A stretch of DNA of 64,000 nucleotides from Fodinicurvata fenggangensis DSM 21160 (GTDB taxonomy: Bacteria > Pseudomonadota > Alphaproteobacteria > Kiloniellales > DSM-21159). Every line of letters begins with the position of its first letter. The first letter of the stretch is position 1. Shown here piece by piece: positions 8,260-18,100 of this stretch. Where the stretch lies: the NCBI RefSeq assembly GCF_000686045.1, contig NZ_JMLV01000004.1, forward strand, positions 186,001 to 250,000, given 5' to 3'. The notes beneath the pieces were generated by a model. It was given only the letters and a program-made list of their open reading frames with translations. It did no database searches and was not told where the DNA came from. Both the position numbers and the translations under genes were made by a program.

Positions 8260-9129
8260 TCAGTGCGCCATGAAGACAGGAAGCGCTGCGCTGTTCAAGA
8301 CCGTTTGCGTGGCACCGCCCAGCAGGAATTCGCGCAGGCGGCTGTGACTGTAGGCGCCCATGACCAGCATGTCGCCCTGGGCCTCGCTGGTCTCGGCCAG
8401 CAGGCTCTCTCCGGCCGAGGACAGGATCTCGGTGCGTCGGGCTTCGGCGGTGATGCCGTGGCGCTGTAGATAGAAGACCAGGTCCTGGGGATCGGTCTTG
8501 TCGTCATCCTTGCGTGCCAGGCTGACCACCGTGACCTTTTCGGCCCGCTTCAGGAAAGCCAGTGCATTGCGCGCGGCCTTGGCGGATTGGCCGCCTCCGT
8601 CCCAGGCCACCACAATGTTGTGTCCGAAGGACTCTCCGGTTCCTGGGGGGACAAGCAGGATCGGCCTCCCCGCATTGAAGAGCACCGCTTCCAGGGCAGG
8701 GGTGTAGGCAGATTCCCGATCTTCCGGCGGACGGCCCATCAGGACCATGTCGAACAGTAGTGACCGTTGCGCCAGGACGTCGTCCTCGCTGCCTTCCAGA
8801 TTGCGCCAACCTACATTGAAGCCGCGTGCGCCAGCCAGTTCATCGGCTGATTTCGCTTCTACGCCGACAGCCTTGCACTGGGCCTCGAAGTAGCCACGTG
8901 CGGCCTCACGGTATTCGCTGTTCCGGGCGCGGATGTCGTTCATCATCTGATCGACCATGGCGCCTGACATGCCTTCGCCGAGCAAGGGGATGCTGGAATA
9001 GGGATCGGCCTCGATATGAAGGACCTCGACGTAGGCATCGTGCTGTTTTCCCAGCCGAAGAGCGGCTTTCAGCACATCGGTGGTGTTCTCGCTGCCGTCG
9101 GCGACGGCCAGTATGGCTGCTATGGACAT
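8260..9129 (-). CDS. tandem-domain universal stress protein (UspA family)
   Basis: A 289-residue protein made of two Usp-like domains. The first ~150 residues (SIAAILAVADGSENTTDVLKAAL ... FDMVLMGRPPED) are a degenerate copy. The second (HNIVVAWDGGGQSAKAARNALAFLKRAEKVTVVSL ... DMLVMGAYSHSRLREFLLGGATQTVL) ends in the Gx2Gx9G(S/T)-like loop that binds ATP in this family. The start at 9129 is chosen over 9156 because a GGGAGG ribosome site precedes it closely. Usp proteins are cytoplasmic stress-survival factors. It is 92 bp downstream of the CDF transporter on the same strand, so it may share the transcript. Confidence 0.88.
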   Translation of the reverse strand: MSIAAILAVADGSENTTDVLKAALRLGKQHDAYVEVLHIEADPYSSIPLLGEGMSGAMVDQMMNDIRARNSEYREAARGYFEAQCKAVGVEAKSADELAGARGFNVGWRNLEGSEDDVLAQRSLLFDMVLMGRPPEDRESAYTPALEAVLFNAGRPILLVPPGTGESFGHNIVVAWDGGGQSAKAARNALAFLKRAEKVTVVSLARKDDDKTDPQDLVFYLQRHGITAEARRTEILSSAGESLLAETSEAQGDMLVMGAYSHSRLREFLLGGATQTVLNSAALPVFMAH

Positions 9130-9221
9130 GGTCTCCCTCCCCCTATCGGTTTCCATTCTTCCAGCATAACATATAGAACGCAGGCTGCCGCCCGCGAAAG
9201 GAATTCCACAGTCCTGCTGCG

Positions 9222-10151
9222 TTACTTGGGCGCAGTCCTGCCATCTTCATCCCCATAGACTTGCGTCTCCTCGGACAGGATGTGCGGGTCCTGGTGAATA
9301 ATCACTTCCGCGCCGGGATAAAGTGTCTGCAATTCGGCTTCAATCGTATCTGCGATGGCATGGGCACGATAGAGCGACATGGAGCCGTCGATCTCCAGGT
9401 GCAGCTGGATGAAATCCTGTTGCCCCGAGCTGCGCGTCTTCAGGTCGTGGACACCCAGGACATTGCTGTGAGCCCTTACAGTGTCGAGGATACGCTGGCG
9501 ATCGACATCGGGCAGTTCATGGTCCATCAGGATGTCCAGGGACTGGCGCGCAATTTTCCAGGCACTGCGCAACAGGATGGCGGCAATCCCCAGGGCGATG
9601 ATGGGGTCCGCCAGGGTCCAGCCCAGGTAGATGGAAAGCACCAGGGCCAGGATGACGGCGGCATTCATCAACAGGTCGCTGAGATAGTGCAGGGCGTCCG
9701 CCCCGATGGCGATGGATTTCGTGTGATGCACCACATATCGCTGGAAGCTGGTCAGGCCCAGGGTTGCGACAATCGAGACCAGCATCACCCCGATACCCCA
9801 GGTGCCATGTTCGGGCTGTTGCGGTGTGATCAGGCGGCTGATGGATTCCGCGATGAGAAACAAGCCCGATCCAGCCACCAGGCCCGCCTGAGCCAGGGCC
9901 GAAAGGGATTCGATCTTGCCGTGGCCAAAACGATGGTTGCTGTCCGCCGGGGTGAGAGAGTGCCGTACTGCGAACAGCGTCATGATCGAGGCTGCCGCAT
10001 CCAGCAGGGAATCGATCAGGCTGGACAGGAGGGCGACAGAATCCGTGATCTGCCAGGCCACGACTTTCAGGAGGATCAGCCCGCTGGCCGTCGCGACGGA
10101 GGCATAGGTGGCGCCCCGCATCAGGGAAGCTTTGCGTTGCTGGGCTGACAT
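9222..10151 (-). CDS. cation diffusion facilitator (CDF) family metal efflux protein, FieF-like
   Basis: A 309-residue inner-membrane exporter. The metal-site motif in the second span reads SLIDSLLDAAAS and that of the fifth span ALHYLSDLLMNA (HxxxD), the pattern used for Zn2+/Fe2+/Cd2+ binding in FieF/YiiP. HRFGHGKIESL between spans 2 and 3 is also typical. The last ~90 residues (MDHELPDVDRQRIL ... AEVIIHQDPH) are the cytoplasmic metallochaperone-like domain that drives dimerisation. Six membrane spans are expected. An upstream extension to 10310 overlaps pdxH and is rejected. It lies 32 bp after pdxH on the same strand and is probably co-transcribed with it. The exact metal is not readable. 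Confidence 0.9.
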   Translation of the reverse strand: MSAQQRKASLMRGATYASVATASGLILLKVVAWQITDSVALLSSLIDSLLDAAASIMTLFAVRHSLTPADSNHRFGHGKIESLSALAQAGLVAGSGLFLIAESISRLITPQQPEHGTWGIGVMLVSIVATLGLTSFQRYVVHHTKSIAIGADALHYLSDLLMNAAVILALVLSIYLGWTLADPIIALGIAAILLRSAWKIARQSLDILMDHELPDVDRQRILDTVRAHSNVLGVHDLKTRSSGQQDFIQLHLEIDGSMSLYRAHAIADTIEAELQTLYPGAEVIIHQDPHILSEETQVYGDEDGRTAPK

Positions 10152-10183
10152 GTTCCGTGGTCTTTCGTAATTCGGTTCGTCGC

Positions 10184-10786
10184 TCAGGGATAGAGGCGTT
10201 CGCCGGTCCAGCCGTCGCCGCTGCGATGACAGGCGATACGGTTGTGCAGGCGGAATGCGCCTTCCTCCCAGAACTCGATCCGTTCGGGAATGACCCGGAA
10301 GCCGGACCAATGAGGGGGACGGGGAACCTTGCCCACGGCATACTTTGCCGCCAGGGCTGCGACCCGCTTTTCCAAGGCATAGCGGCTTTCCAGCGGACGC
10401 GACTGCTCCGAGGCCCAGGCGCCGATCTGGCTCTGGCGCGGGCGGCTGGCGAAATAGGCATCGGCTTCTTGGCTGGAGACTTGCTCGACATTGCCTTCGA
10501 TGCGGACCTGTCGGCGCAGGGATTTCCAGTGAAACAGCAGGGCGGCCTTGGGGTTCTGCAGAAGTTGCTCGCCCTTGCGGCTTTCATAGTTGGTGTAGAA
10601 GACGAAGCCCTTGCTGTCGAAGTCCTTGAGCAGGACCATGCGTGCCGAAGGCATCCCATTCGCATCGACGCTTGAGACGCTCATGGCGTTGGGGTCGTTG
10701 GGTTCCTGCGCGCGGGCTTCCTCGAGCCACTGGCCGAAGAAGGCGAAGGGGTTTTGATCGGCCTGGTCCAGCGATAGCACCGTCAT
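10184..10786 (-). CDS. pdxH: pyridoxamine/pyridoxine 5'-phosphate oxidase
   Basis: A 200-residue FMN enzyme that oxidises pyridoxine or pyridoxamine 5'-phosphate to pyridoxal 5'-phosphate, the last step of vitamin B6 synthesis and salvage. Visible FMN and substrate segments are [52 protein letters not shown], and the C-terminal signature [21 protein letters not shown] followed by RLHNR and the terminal RLYP. The length is normal for the family. The DnaJ/lipoprotein genes diverge from it and the CDF gene follows. This pairing with a 17-kDa-antigen-like lipoprotein and a DnaJ gene recurs in Alphaproteobacteria. Confidence 0.97.
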   Translation of the reverse strand: MTVLSLDQADQNPFAFFGQWLEEARAQEPNDPNAMSVSSVDANGMPSARMVLLKDFDSKGFVFYTNYESRKGEQLLQNPKAALLFHWKSLRRQVRIEGNVEQVSSQEADAYFASRPRQSQIGAWASEQSRPLESRYALEKRVAALAAKYAVGKVPRPPHWSGFRVIPERIEFWEEGAFRLHNRIACHRSGDGWTGERLYP

Positions 10787-10986
10787 TTCTTTCCATTTCG
10801 CGTTTGTGTAGGCCCTCTGTTCAAGGCCGCCTGGTCATCCTGGTGCCTGAAAAGGCTCACAGGACGCCACAGGATGGAAGAATTACAGTACCGGAAAGAT
10901 AGAACAAGGCCATCTTCATGCCCTAATCATGCAACAAGGTGGCGCGAGTTCAGTCAGGTAGACCACCTGGAACAGAGGGAATAGAG

Positions 10987-11475
10987 ATGTACAAGAAACT
11001 TTTATGCGCATTCGCGATGACCGCTGCCCTGGTGGTGGCCGGTTGCCAGCAAGGCGAGGGACCGGGAACCAAGCAGACGGTTGGTGGCCTGGGCGGCGCG
11101 GCGCTGGGCGGCTTGGCCGGTTCACAGATTGCCAAGGGCAGTTCGTCGAGCACACGCGCCTTCGCGACCGGCCTGGGCGCCGTTGTCGGCCTGATTGCCG
11201 GCAGTGAGATCGGCAAGTCCCTGGACGAGGCCGATCGTCGACGCGCTGCCGAAGCCCAGCAGAGGGCGGCAACGGGACCGATGGGCGAGCAGATCACCTG
11301 GAACAATCCCAACAGCGGCAATTATGGCAGCTACACGCCCGTTCGTGACGGGCGCACGGATGATGGCCGCTATTGTCGGGAATTCCGCGAAACCGTGACA
11401 GTTGATGGCCAGACCGAGACGGCCACGGGCATTGCCTGTCGTCAATCGGACGGTACCTGGCGTATCCAGCAGTAG
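10987..11475 (+). CDS. glycine-zipper lipoprotein of the 17-kDa surface antigen type
   Basis: A 162-residue lipoprotein. The signal peptide MYKKLLCAFAMTAALVVAGC ends in a lipobox (VAGC) that predicts lipid attachment at Cys20 and membrane anchoring. It is followed by a glycine zipper (GGLGGAALGGLAGSQI ... GLGAVVGLIAGSEIGKSLDEADR) that likely packs as a membrane-associated helical hairpin. The C-terminal domain (YTPVRDGRTDDGRYCREFRETVTVDGQ ... GIACRQSDGTWRI) has the conserved CREF and AC-x-DGTW pattern of rickettsial 17-kDa antigen/RT0821-like proteins. An in-frame extension to 10939 would bury the signal peptide, so the inner ATG was chosen. Probable envelope-stability role, by family. Confidence 0.9.
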   Translation: MYKKLLCAFAMTAALVVAGCQQGEGPGTKQTVGGLGGAALGGLAGSQIAKGSSSSTRAFATGLGAVVGLIAGSEIGKSLDEADRRRAAEAQQRAATGPMGEQITWNNPNSGNYGSYTPVRDGRTDDGRYCREFRETVTVDGQTETATGIACRQSDGTWRIQQ

Positions 11476-11516
11476 CAAAACGCGACGACGCTGCCTATAT
11501 CCTGATAGGAAACCGT

Positions 11517-11555
11517 CACATGGTCCCCGGGGTGAAACGCCCCAGGGCTCATGTG
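11517..11555. other. long imperfect hairpin between lipoprotein and DnaJ genes
   Basis: Arms 11517-11532 and 11540-11555 begin and end with CACATG/CATGTG and pair at 13 of 16 positions around a short loop. No T-run follows, so it is not a standard intrinsic terminator. It lies 42 bp after the lipoprotein stop and 46 bp before the DnaJ start, where it could act in mRNA processing or as a binding site. Confidence 0.45.
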
Positions 11556-11601
11556 TGCGGTTTGGGGGTAGTCATATCAGACAGACAGTCAGCGGTAGTC
11601 C

Positions 11602-12522
11602 ATGAAAGATTTGTATAGCGTTCTGGGGCTCAAGCGCGGCGCCAGCAGCGATGAAATAAAAAGCGCCTACAGGAAGCTGGCCAAGAAGCTGCATCCCGAC
11701 CTGAACCCTGGCGACAGCAAGGTCGAACAGCAGTTCAAGGAAGTCAGCCAAGCCTATGCCATCCTATCGGATCCCGAGAAGCGCAAGCGCTATGACGCCG
11801 GCGAGATCGATGCCAGCGGGAACGAGACCGCGCGCGGTGGCTTCTATCGGAGTTCCTCCAGCGAGGGCGGGGGCAAGTATAGCCATTTCGACTTCGGGGA
11901 CGAGGCCGACCTGGGCGACATTTTCTCGGATCTTTTCGGGCGCGGCTTCTCGCGCAAGGACAAGCGCTCGACCTTCCGGCAACGTGGTACCGACATCTCC
12001 TATCGCCTGCAGGTCGGGTTTCTGGAAGCGGCCAATGGCGCACGCAAGCGCGTACAGCTGGGCGAAGGACGTACACTTGATGTGAACATCCCGCCCGGAA
12101 CCGAAGATGGCCAGACCCTGCGCCTGAAGGGCCAGGGGCTCGGCGGTATGGGAGGCGCGCCGGCCGGCGATGCCTATATCGAGATCCAGGTGCAGCCGCA
12201 CCCCCATTTCGAGCGCAAGGGCAATGACGTTTACCTGGAGTTGCCTGTGAGCCTGTCCGAGGCGGTGCTGGGCGCCAGCATTCAAGTGCCCACCGTGGAG
12301 GGCAAGGTGACCATGAAGATTCCACCGGGTTCCAACAGTGGGTCAACCCTGCGCCTGAAGGGCAAGGGCATCCTTGCCCGTCGTGGCGGGCAACGTGGCG
12401 ACCAGTATGTGAAGTTGAAGGTCATGCTGCCCGAAAAACCGGATTCCGAACTGAAGGAGTTCATATCCAAGTGGGCGAAGAAACATGCCTATGACCCGCG
12501 GGCAAAGGCGGGAATGGTATAG
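11602..12522 (+). CDS. DnaJ-class co-chaperone, CbpA-like (J domain plus C-terminal domains, no zinc finger)
   Basis: A 306-residue J-protein. The J domain occupies residues 1-66 with the HPD triad in KKLHPDLNPG, which stimulates DnaK ATPase. A Gly/Ser/Phe-rich linker with FGDEADLGDIFSDLFGRGF follows, then two beta-sandwich substrate-binding domains (DISYRLQVGFLEAANGARKRVQL ... and YLELPVSLSEAVLGASIQVPTVEGKVTMKIPPGSNSGSTLRLKGKGI). The four CxxCxGxG zinc repeats of true DnaJ are absent, so this is a type II/CbpA-like protein. The CbpM-type gene 27 bp downstream supports that reading. It probably acts with DnaK elsewhere in the genome. Confidence 0.93.
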   Translation: MKDLYSVLGLKRGASSDEIKSAYRKLAKKLHPDLNPGDSKVEQQFKEVSQAYAILSDPEKRKRYDAGEIDASGNETARGGFYRSSSSEGGGKYSHFDFGDEADLGDIFSDLFGRGFSRKDKRSTFRQRGTDISYRLQVGFLEAANGARKRVQLGEGRTLDVNIPPGTEDGQTLRLKGQGLGGMGGAPAGDAYIEIQVQPHPHFERKGNDVYLELPVSLSEAVLGASIQVPTVEGKVTMKIPPGSNSGSTLRLKGKGILARRGGQRGDQYVKLKVMLPEKPDSELKEFISKWAKKHAYDPRAKAGMV

Positions 12523-12549
12523 CCGGGCCAATGCGCAAGGAGGTGTGAA

Positions 12550-12897
12550 ATGCCTGTGACCTTGCAGGAAATCGTCGAGCAGACTCGTGCCGCCGGCCTG
12601 GAGGCCAGTGAGAGCGAAGTGCGCAGCTATGTGGCGGAAAGCTGGGTGCTGGCCGAAGTCCGGGAGGACACCTATTACTTCGATGAAGCCGATGCCGCGC
12701 GCGTCAAGCTGATCCTGGAACTGAAACGGGACATGGCCGTCAATGATGAGGCCGTGCCCGTCATCCTGAACCTTCTGGACCAGCTCTATGGCATGCGCGA
12801 GGTCCTGGAAGACATTGCCCTGGCCGTGGATCGCCTGCCGCCTTCGCTGCGACGCGAATTGGAGGATTGCCTGGCCCGCGTGCCCGGAAAGTCCTGA
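12550..12897 (+). CDS. CbpM-like chaperone modulator (MerR-like helical domain)
   Basis: A 115-residue protein directly following the CbpA-like gene, as cbpM follows cbpA in enteric bacteria. CbpM binds the J domain of CbpA and holds it inactive. The sequence has the N-terminal MerR-like wHTH pattern (TLQEIVEQTRAAGLEASESEVRSYVAESWVL ... DEADAARVKLILELKRDMAVNDEAVPVILNLLDQL) and a helical tail. AAGGAGGTG precedes the ATG, a strong ribosome site. Assignment rests on domain type plus position; direct identity to CbpM cannot be measured here. Confidence 0.8.
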   Translation: MPVTLQEIVEQTRAAGLEASESEVRSYVAESWVLAEVREDTYYFDEADAARVKLILELKRDMAVNDEAVPVILNLLDQLYGMREVLEDIALAVDRLPPSLRRELEDCLARVPGKS

Positions 12898-13002
12898 AGC
12901 GCTGCCCGCTCACGGCGTTTCGCGGGATTTCTGCTGACGCCCAACAGCCGTGCTGGATTGGCACAGGATGGAGACCGTCCGGCTGGTCGTCTTTTGTCGC
13001 AC

Positions 13003-15108
13003 TCACTCCAGCACGACCTGCACGCTGGCGCTGCGGCCGGCCGCGTCGATCACCGTGAGCGTGGAGGAGCCGCGCCCGTCCGGGGTCCAGGAGGCCACGC
13101 GGCGGCGATAGCTCTTGGGCAGCGGTTTGCCATTGGCCAACCATCGGAAGGGGGCCCGGCCGCCGTTGATCTTGAGCGCTAGCGGTGTAGTGGCCATTCC
13201 TTGCGCAAGGCCGAGATCGATATGTGTGCCTTCCGGCGGAAAAACGATTTCCGGTGCCGGTTCCGTCGGAGCTCCGGTGGCCGCCGGGCCTTCGGAGGAG
13301 CCGAAACGGCGTTGCGAGAACGGCAACTCGGAAGCGGCAAGGCGCACAGCGCCTGCCGGAGCGCGCGGAAGTGGCGTCAAGCCGATACCGGCACGGGAGA
13401 AGGCCTTGAACAGGATGGGAGCGGCGGCGCGGTAACCCGTCAGGCCCGGCACGGATCCACCATCGGGTCGGCCTATCCACACGCCGAGCACATGGCGGCC
13501 ATCATAGCCGACGGCCCAAGCGTCTCGGTATCCGTAGGAGGTGCCGGTCTTGTAGGCAATGCCGAGATGCGGCGCCCCCTCGGGCGGGATGACGCCCGAC
13601 AGCATGTCGGCAATCTGCCAGGTGGCCTGGGGGGTGAGTACAGCTGCCGGATGCGAGGCGGCCTCGGACTCCTTGAGATAGCGCAGCGGCTCGACCTTGC
13701 CGCGGTTGGCGAGGCCGGCATAGAGCTGCACCAGTCCTTCCAACGTCAGCCCCGCTCCGCCGAGGCCTATGGCCAGCCCCGGCGCCTCCCCCGGCGGCAA
13801 GGTCGGACGAACGCCGGCACGCTTCATCCGTGCCACGAGCCGCGCCGGTCCGACAGCGTCGAGCAGACGGATCGCCGGTACGTTGAGAGACATCTGCAGC
13901 GCTTCGCGCACCGTCACGTCACCTTGATAGTCCATGTCGAAATTCTTCGGCCGGTAGCCGGCGAAATTTCCGGGACGATCCTCGATCATCGTCTCCTGCA
14001 TCACCAGCCCCTCCTCGAAGGCGAGGCCATAGATGAAGGGCTTCAGCGTGGAGCCGGGCGAGCGGTCCGCGAGACTCATGTCGATCCAGCCGGCGCGGGC
14101 GCTATTGAAATAATCGGCCGACCCGACCCGTGCCAGCACCGCACCGCTGCGTGCGTCGGCCAGGAGCATGGCGACGGAGACGCGGGGCCCCCGGCGGCGC
14201 GCCGCTTCGCGCGCCACCCGCTCCAGGCCGGCCTGGACGCCGCGATCGATCAGCAGGCTGTGGCGGCGCCTTTCGGGTGCGGCCTGTCGTACCGAATCGG
14301 CCAGATGGGCGGCGTAGGCCGGCATCTGCCGGCGCCTGCTTTGGACCGCGATGCGCGCGGCGCGGGCCACTTCACTTCTGGCGATCACGCCGGTCCCGGC
14401 CATGCGGGCGAGCACCCGGTCACGGGCCGCCCTTGCCGTTTCCGGATGCCTGTCGGGCCGTCGCGCCTCCGGCGATTGCGGCAGGGCGACGAGCAGCGCG
14501 GCTTCGGCAAGGCTCAGCCTTCGGGGCTCCTTGCCGAACCATGCGAGACTTGCCGCGCGCACGCCTTCCAGATTGCCGCCATAGGGCGCCAGCGTTAGAT
14601 AGCGATTCAGGATCTCGCGCTTGGAAAGCCGCCGCTCGATCTGCAAGGCGCGGGCGATCTGACGGAACTTGGCAGCGAAGCTGCGCTGCTCCCGCGGCTC
14701 GATCAACCGGGCAAGCTGCATGGTCAAGGTCGAGCCGCCCGAAACGATACGGCCGTTTGTGGCAAGCTGCCAGGCGGCGCGCAGGAGGGCCAGAGGATCG
14801 ACCCCTGCATGCGACCAGAAACGCCGGTCCTCATAGGCGATCAGCATCTCGAGGAACTGGGGGTCGAGCGTGTCGATGTCGGCCTTGAGCCGCCAGCGTC
14901 CGTCGGGTGCAGCAAAGGCGCGCAAGAGCGCACCTTGGCGATCCACCACCTCCGGCGAAAGCGCGATGGGATCACCGAGCGGTGGCGGGTAGGCCTTGTC
15001 GAGCCGGTCGAGCGCGACCATGCCGATGACGGCGAGCCCCAAGACTGCAGTGAAGCCGATGACAGCCCATCGCGCCCACCGGGAAAGCCATGCACGCCGC
15101 CCGGTCAT
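13003..15108 (-). CDS. pbpC: penicillin-binding protein 1C (bifunctional transglycosylase/transpeptidase)
   Basis: A 701-residue class A PBP. After an N-terminal membrane anchor (about residues 12-33) comes the GT51 lipid-II polymerase domain, with catalytic Glu93 in AYEDRRFWSH and GGSTLTMQLARL. The transpeptidase domain has Ser353 in SPGSTLKPF, an SLN motif in MSLNVPAIRLL, and KTGTS. The C-terminal ~100 residues match the BiPBP_C beta domain specific to PBP1C. The ATG lies 2 bp after the stop codon of the alpha-2-macroglobulin gene, the same pairing as yfhM-pbpC in E. coli. It converges on the CbpM-like gene. Leucine CTC and TTG are more common than in neighbouring genes. Confidence 0.95.
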   Translation of the reverse strand: MTGRRAWLSRWARWAVIGFTAVLGLAVIGMVALDRLDKAYPPPLGDPIALSPEVVDRQGALLRAFAAPDGRWRLKADIDTLDPQFLEMLIAYEDRRFWSHAGVDPLALLRAAWQLATNGRIVSGGSTLTMQLARLIEPREQRSFAAKFRQIARALQIERRLSKREILNRYLTLAPYGGNLEGVRAASLAWFGKEPRRLSLAEAALLVALPQSPEARRPDRHPETARAARDRVLARMAGTGVIARSEVARAARIAVQSRRRQMPAYAAHLADSVRQAAPERRRHSLLIDRGVQAGLERVAREAARRRGPRVSVAMLLADARSGAVLARVGSADYFNSARAGWIDMSLADRSPGSTLKPFIYGLAFEEGLVMQETMIEDRPGNFAGYRPKNFDMDYQGDVTVREALQMSLNVPAIRLLDAVGPARLVARMKRAGVRPTLPPGEAPGLAIGLGGAGLTLEGLVQLYAGLANRGKVEPLRYLKESEAASHPAAVLTPQATWQIADMLSGVIPPEGAPHLGIAYKTGTSYGYRDAWAVGYDGRHVLGVWIGRPDGGSVPGLTGYRAAAPILFKAFSRAGIGLTPLPRAPAGAVRLAASELPFSQRRFGSSEGPAATGAPTEPAPEIVFPPEGTHIDLGLAQGMATTPLALKINGGRAPFRWLANGKPLPKSYRRRVASWTPDGRGSSTLTVIDAAGRSASVQVVLE

Positions 15109-15110
15109 GG

Positions 15111-18100
15111 TCAGTTGCTCGATATCTCTATCGCGCCGGTTGCCGTGCGCGCGGAAAGCTGCGGCCGGTACATGTCCTCCACGCTCGCCGCAGGATGCGT
15201 GTAAACACCCGGTGTAACGGCACGCACTACGTAGGCAAGCCTGTAGCTGCGGTCGTCGCCGCTGCGCTCGAACGCGGCGATGAAGCGGTCGTCGCGGAAC
15301 TCTGTGTGCACGGCGTCGGTTTCGTCCAGCCATGGGAAATTGTCGAGCGCGGCACTGTCGACGAGGCGCGGATTGTCGATCTCGAAGCCGGCCGGCAGCA
15401 GGTCGGAGACGAGCACGCGCGAGGGCCAGGAATTGGCCTCGGTGATCTCCAGCACCACCACATAGCGCTCGTTCTGAAGCGCTTCCGAGACATTCGCTTG
15501 CGTGCCATCGAGGCGATAGTAGGTGCGCTCGATGGTGAACCCCTCACCGCCGGCCGGCAAAGGCTGACGGGGTGCGGCCACGGTGGTCAGTTCCACATCC
15601 TGTGGCTCCGTGCCGTCATTGGTGATGGCGAAGGGATCTGCGGCGATCTCCGCACCGGAAAGGCGCCGTGCGAATGCGCCTTCATGGGCAGCGCCATCCA
15701 CCGTTAGCGCGATGTCGCCGCTCGCTTCGCTCAAGGCCCGGGAGGCCAGGAGCATCCAGGCCTCGTCCTGCGTGCTCATCTGCTGGATGCCGCTGCTCAG
15801 ATCGGAGACGAAGGTCACCATCTCTGGCACCATCTGCGGCTTTGGCCGGCTTTCGGCCGCGAGCGCCAGCAATGCCGCAGCATCACGCAAGCGCGAGCCG
15901 TAGTCGGAACGCGCCATATCGTTGTTTGCAGATTGCACCTGGCGGAAGGCGGAGCGGAACGTCGCCTCGGCGCGCGATGGATCGCCGTAGAGCGCCAGCG
16001 CTGCGGCGAGCTGGGCACGCGCGAGCGGACTTGCGAAGGCGTCGAGACGTGCGTCGGCGTAGTAGCGCAGGTCGCCGACCGAGGCCTTGCCGTTGCGCGC
16101 CAGTACATAGAGCGCATAGGCGATCTTGTCGCCGTTGGACTCGACGTCCGTGTCGTAGGCGAGCTCGTTCGTGAGGTTCTGCAGCGCCTGCGTCATGGCG
16201 CGTTCGGGCACGGCAAAGCCCTGTTCGCGGGCCCGCGTCAGGAACTCGGTGACGTAGGAATCGAGCCAGAGATCGCCCCTGCCCGGTCCCCACAGGCCGA
16301 AGCCGCCTGACGAAGACTGGTAGGACAGCACCTGCGCGATGGCCTTTTCAATGCGCTCCCTAGCGTTCGGGGCTTCCTCGAGGCCGGTTGTCTTCGACAG
16401 CTCGTTCACATAGAGAAGCGGCAGGGCGCGGCTGGTGATCTGTTCGGTGCAGCCATAGGGATAGCGATCGAGCGACATGAGCAGCGCTGGTATGTCGAAA
16501 GCTTCGTCCGGCGAGACATTGACCGTGACGGAGGCGTCCTCGGTGTAGCTATCGGCAAGCAGGCCGCCGTCGATCCTGAGGCGGCCGCCATCGGCGGGGA
16601 GCGTGACCGTCCGTCGCTTGGTTACCGGCATGACGCCGGGACGGACCGGCAGGTTGACCGATTTCTCCACCGACTGTCCCGACTCGTGGACGAGCGAAAC
16701 GGTGAGCTGGGCCGTGCCTGCTTCCTGCGCGACAAGCGGCAGGGTAAGGCTTGTCTTGCCGCCGGCCGCGAGGTCGAGGCTTGCCGGTGCGGCGCTTGCG
16801 TCGACCGTGGCCGCGCCCTCGGCGGAGACCGTGAGCGCGTAGTCGCCGGCAGGCCCGTCGGTATTGGCGATCTCAATCAGCATCTGCGACTCGTCGCCGG
16901 GGGCCAGGAAACCGGGCTGACTCGTCGTCACCACCACGGGATCGCGGACGATCACGTCCTTCGAGGCTGCTCCCACGGCGTCCTTCGACCAGGCGACGGC
17001 CATGACGCGCACGGTCCCGTTGAACTGCGGCATGTCGAAGCCGATCTCGGCCTTGCCCTCCTCGTCGAGGCGGACAATGCCGGAGAAGAAGGACACCAGC
17101 TTCTCGTTCGGTGGACTGCCGCGCGCGGTCATGCCACCGGCATCGCCGCCGGTGCGCAGCCGGCCGGTCGCCCCCAGGGAGCCGTCGATCAGCCGGCCGA
17201 AGATGTCGCGGATCTCGAGGCCCATCATGCGCTGGCCGAAATACCAGTTGGTCGGGTCAGGGGGCTCGTAGCGGGTCAGATTGAGAATACCGACGTCGAC
17301 CGCAGCGAGGGTGACATAGGCTTCCTCGCCGGCGGCGCGCTCGCCGAGGGAAACGGGAACCGTCAATCGTTCGTTCGGCCGCATTTTCTCCGGAGTGTCG
17401 AGATCGACGTCAAGGGTCCGCTCACCCGCATCCACCTCCAGCCACTGCACGCCAATGGCACGCATGGGCAATCGGTTCTCCGTTGTTTCCCCCGGCCGGA
17501 AGAGCGTCGCCGTCACATAGGTTCCGGTGCCCAGGTTCTCGGTTACCGGAATATCGACCGTGGTGCCCTCCACCGGGACGCTGACCCTCATGCTGTGCTG
17601 CAGGCTTTCGGTGCCGAGCGTGATCAGGGCCTCGCCGGCAAAGCGCGGGGAAATCTTCAGCTGCGCCGTGTCGCCGGGTTCGTAGTTTTCGCGGTCGAGC
17701 GCGATCTCCATGCCGTCCGGAGTCTCGGTCGAGCTTGCCTCGACATACCAGCCGGCCTCGAATTCCACGCTGGAAATGGGGCCGCCGGGCTCGGGGTCCT
17801 GCACCTCCAGACGGTAGCGGCCCCAATCGACCGGAACACTGATCTGCGGCTCGGAGTCAGCTGCGGCGCTGACCGTGCCTTCGCGCACCAGACGGGTGGT
17901 GGTGATCGGCTCGTAGTTCCATGAACTGCCGTTTCGGTACCACTGGTAATGCCGTTCAACCTTGAAGAGCGACCATTCCAGACCCGGCATGCCGATACGC
18001 TCACCGGATGGATCGGCGGCGATGACGCGGAAATTCGCCGTGCCGCCTTCTTCCACCTGTCCGCCGGAGAACTCGGGCCTCACGCCGATAACAGGGGTTT

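Noticed and set aside
13201-14598. 465-residue plus-strand frame inside pbpC
   Set aside because: pbpC has intact active-site motifs; this frame shows none and no homologous pattern.
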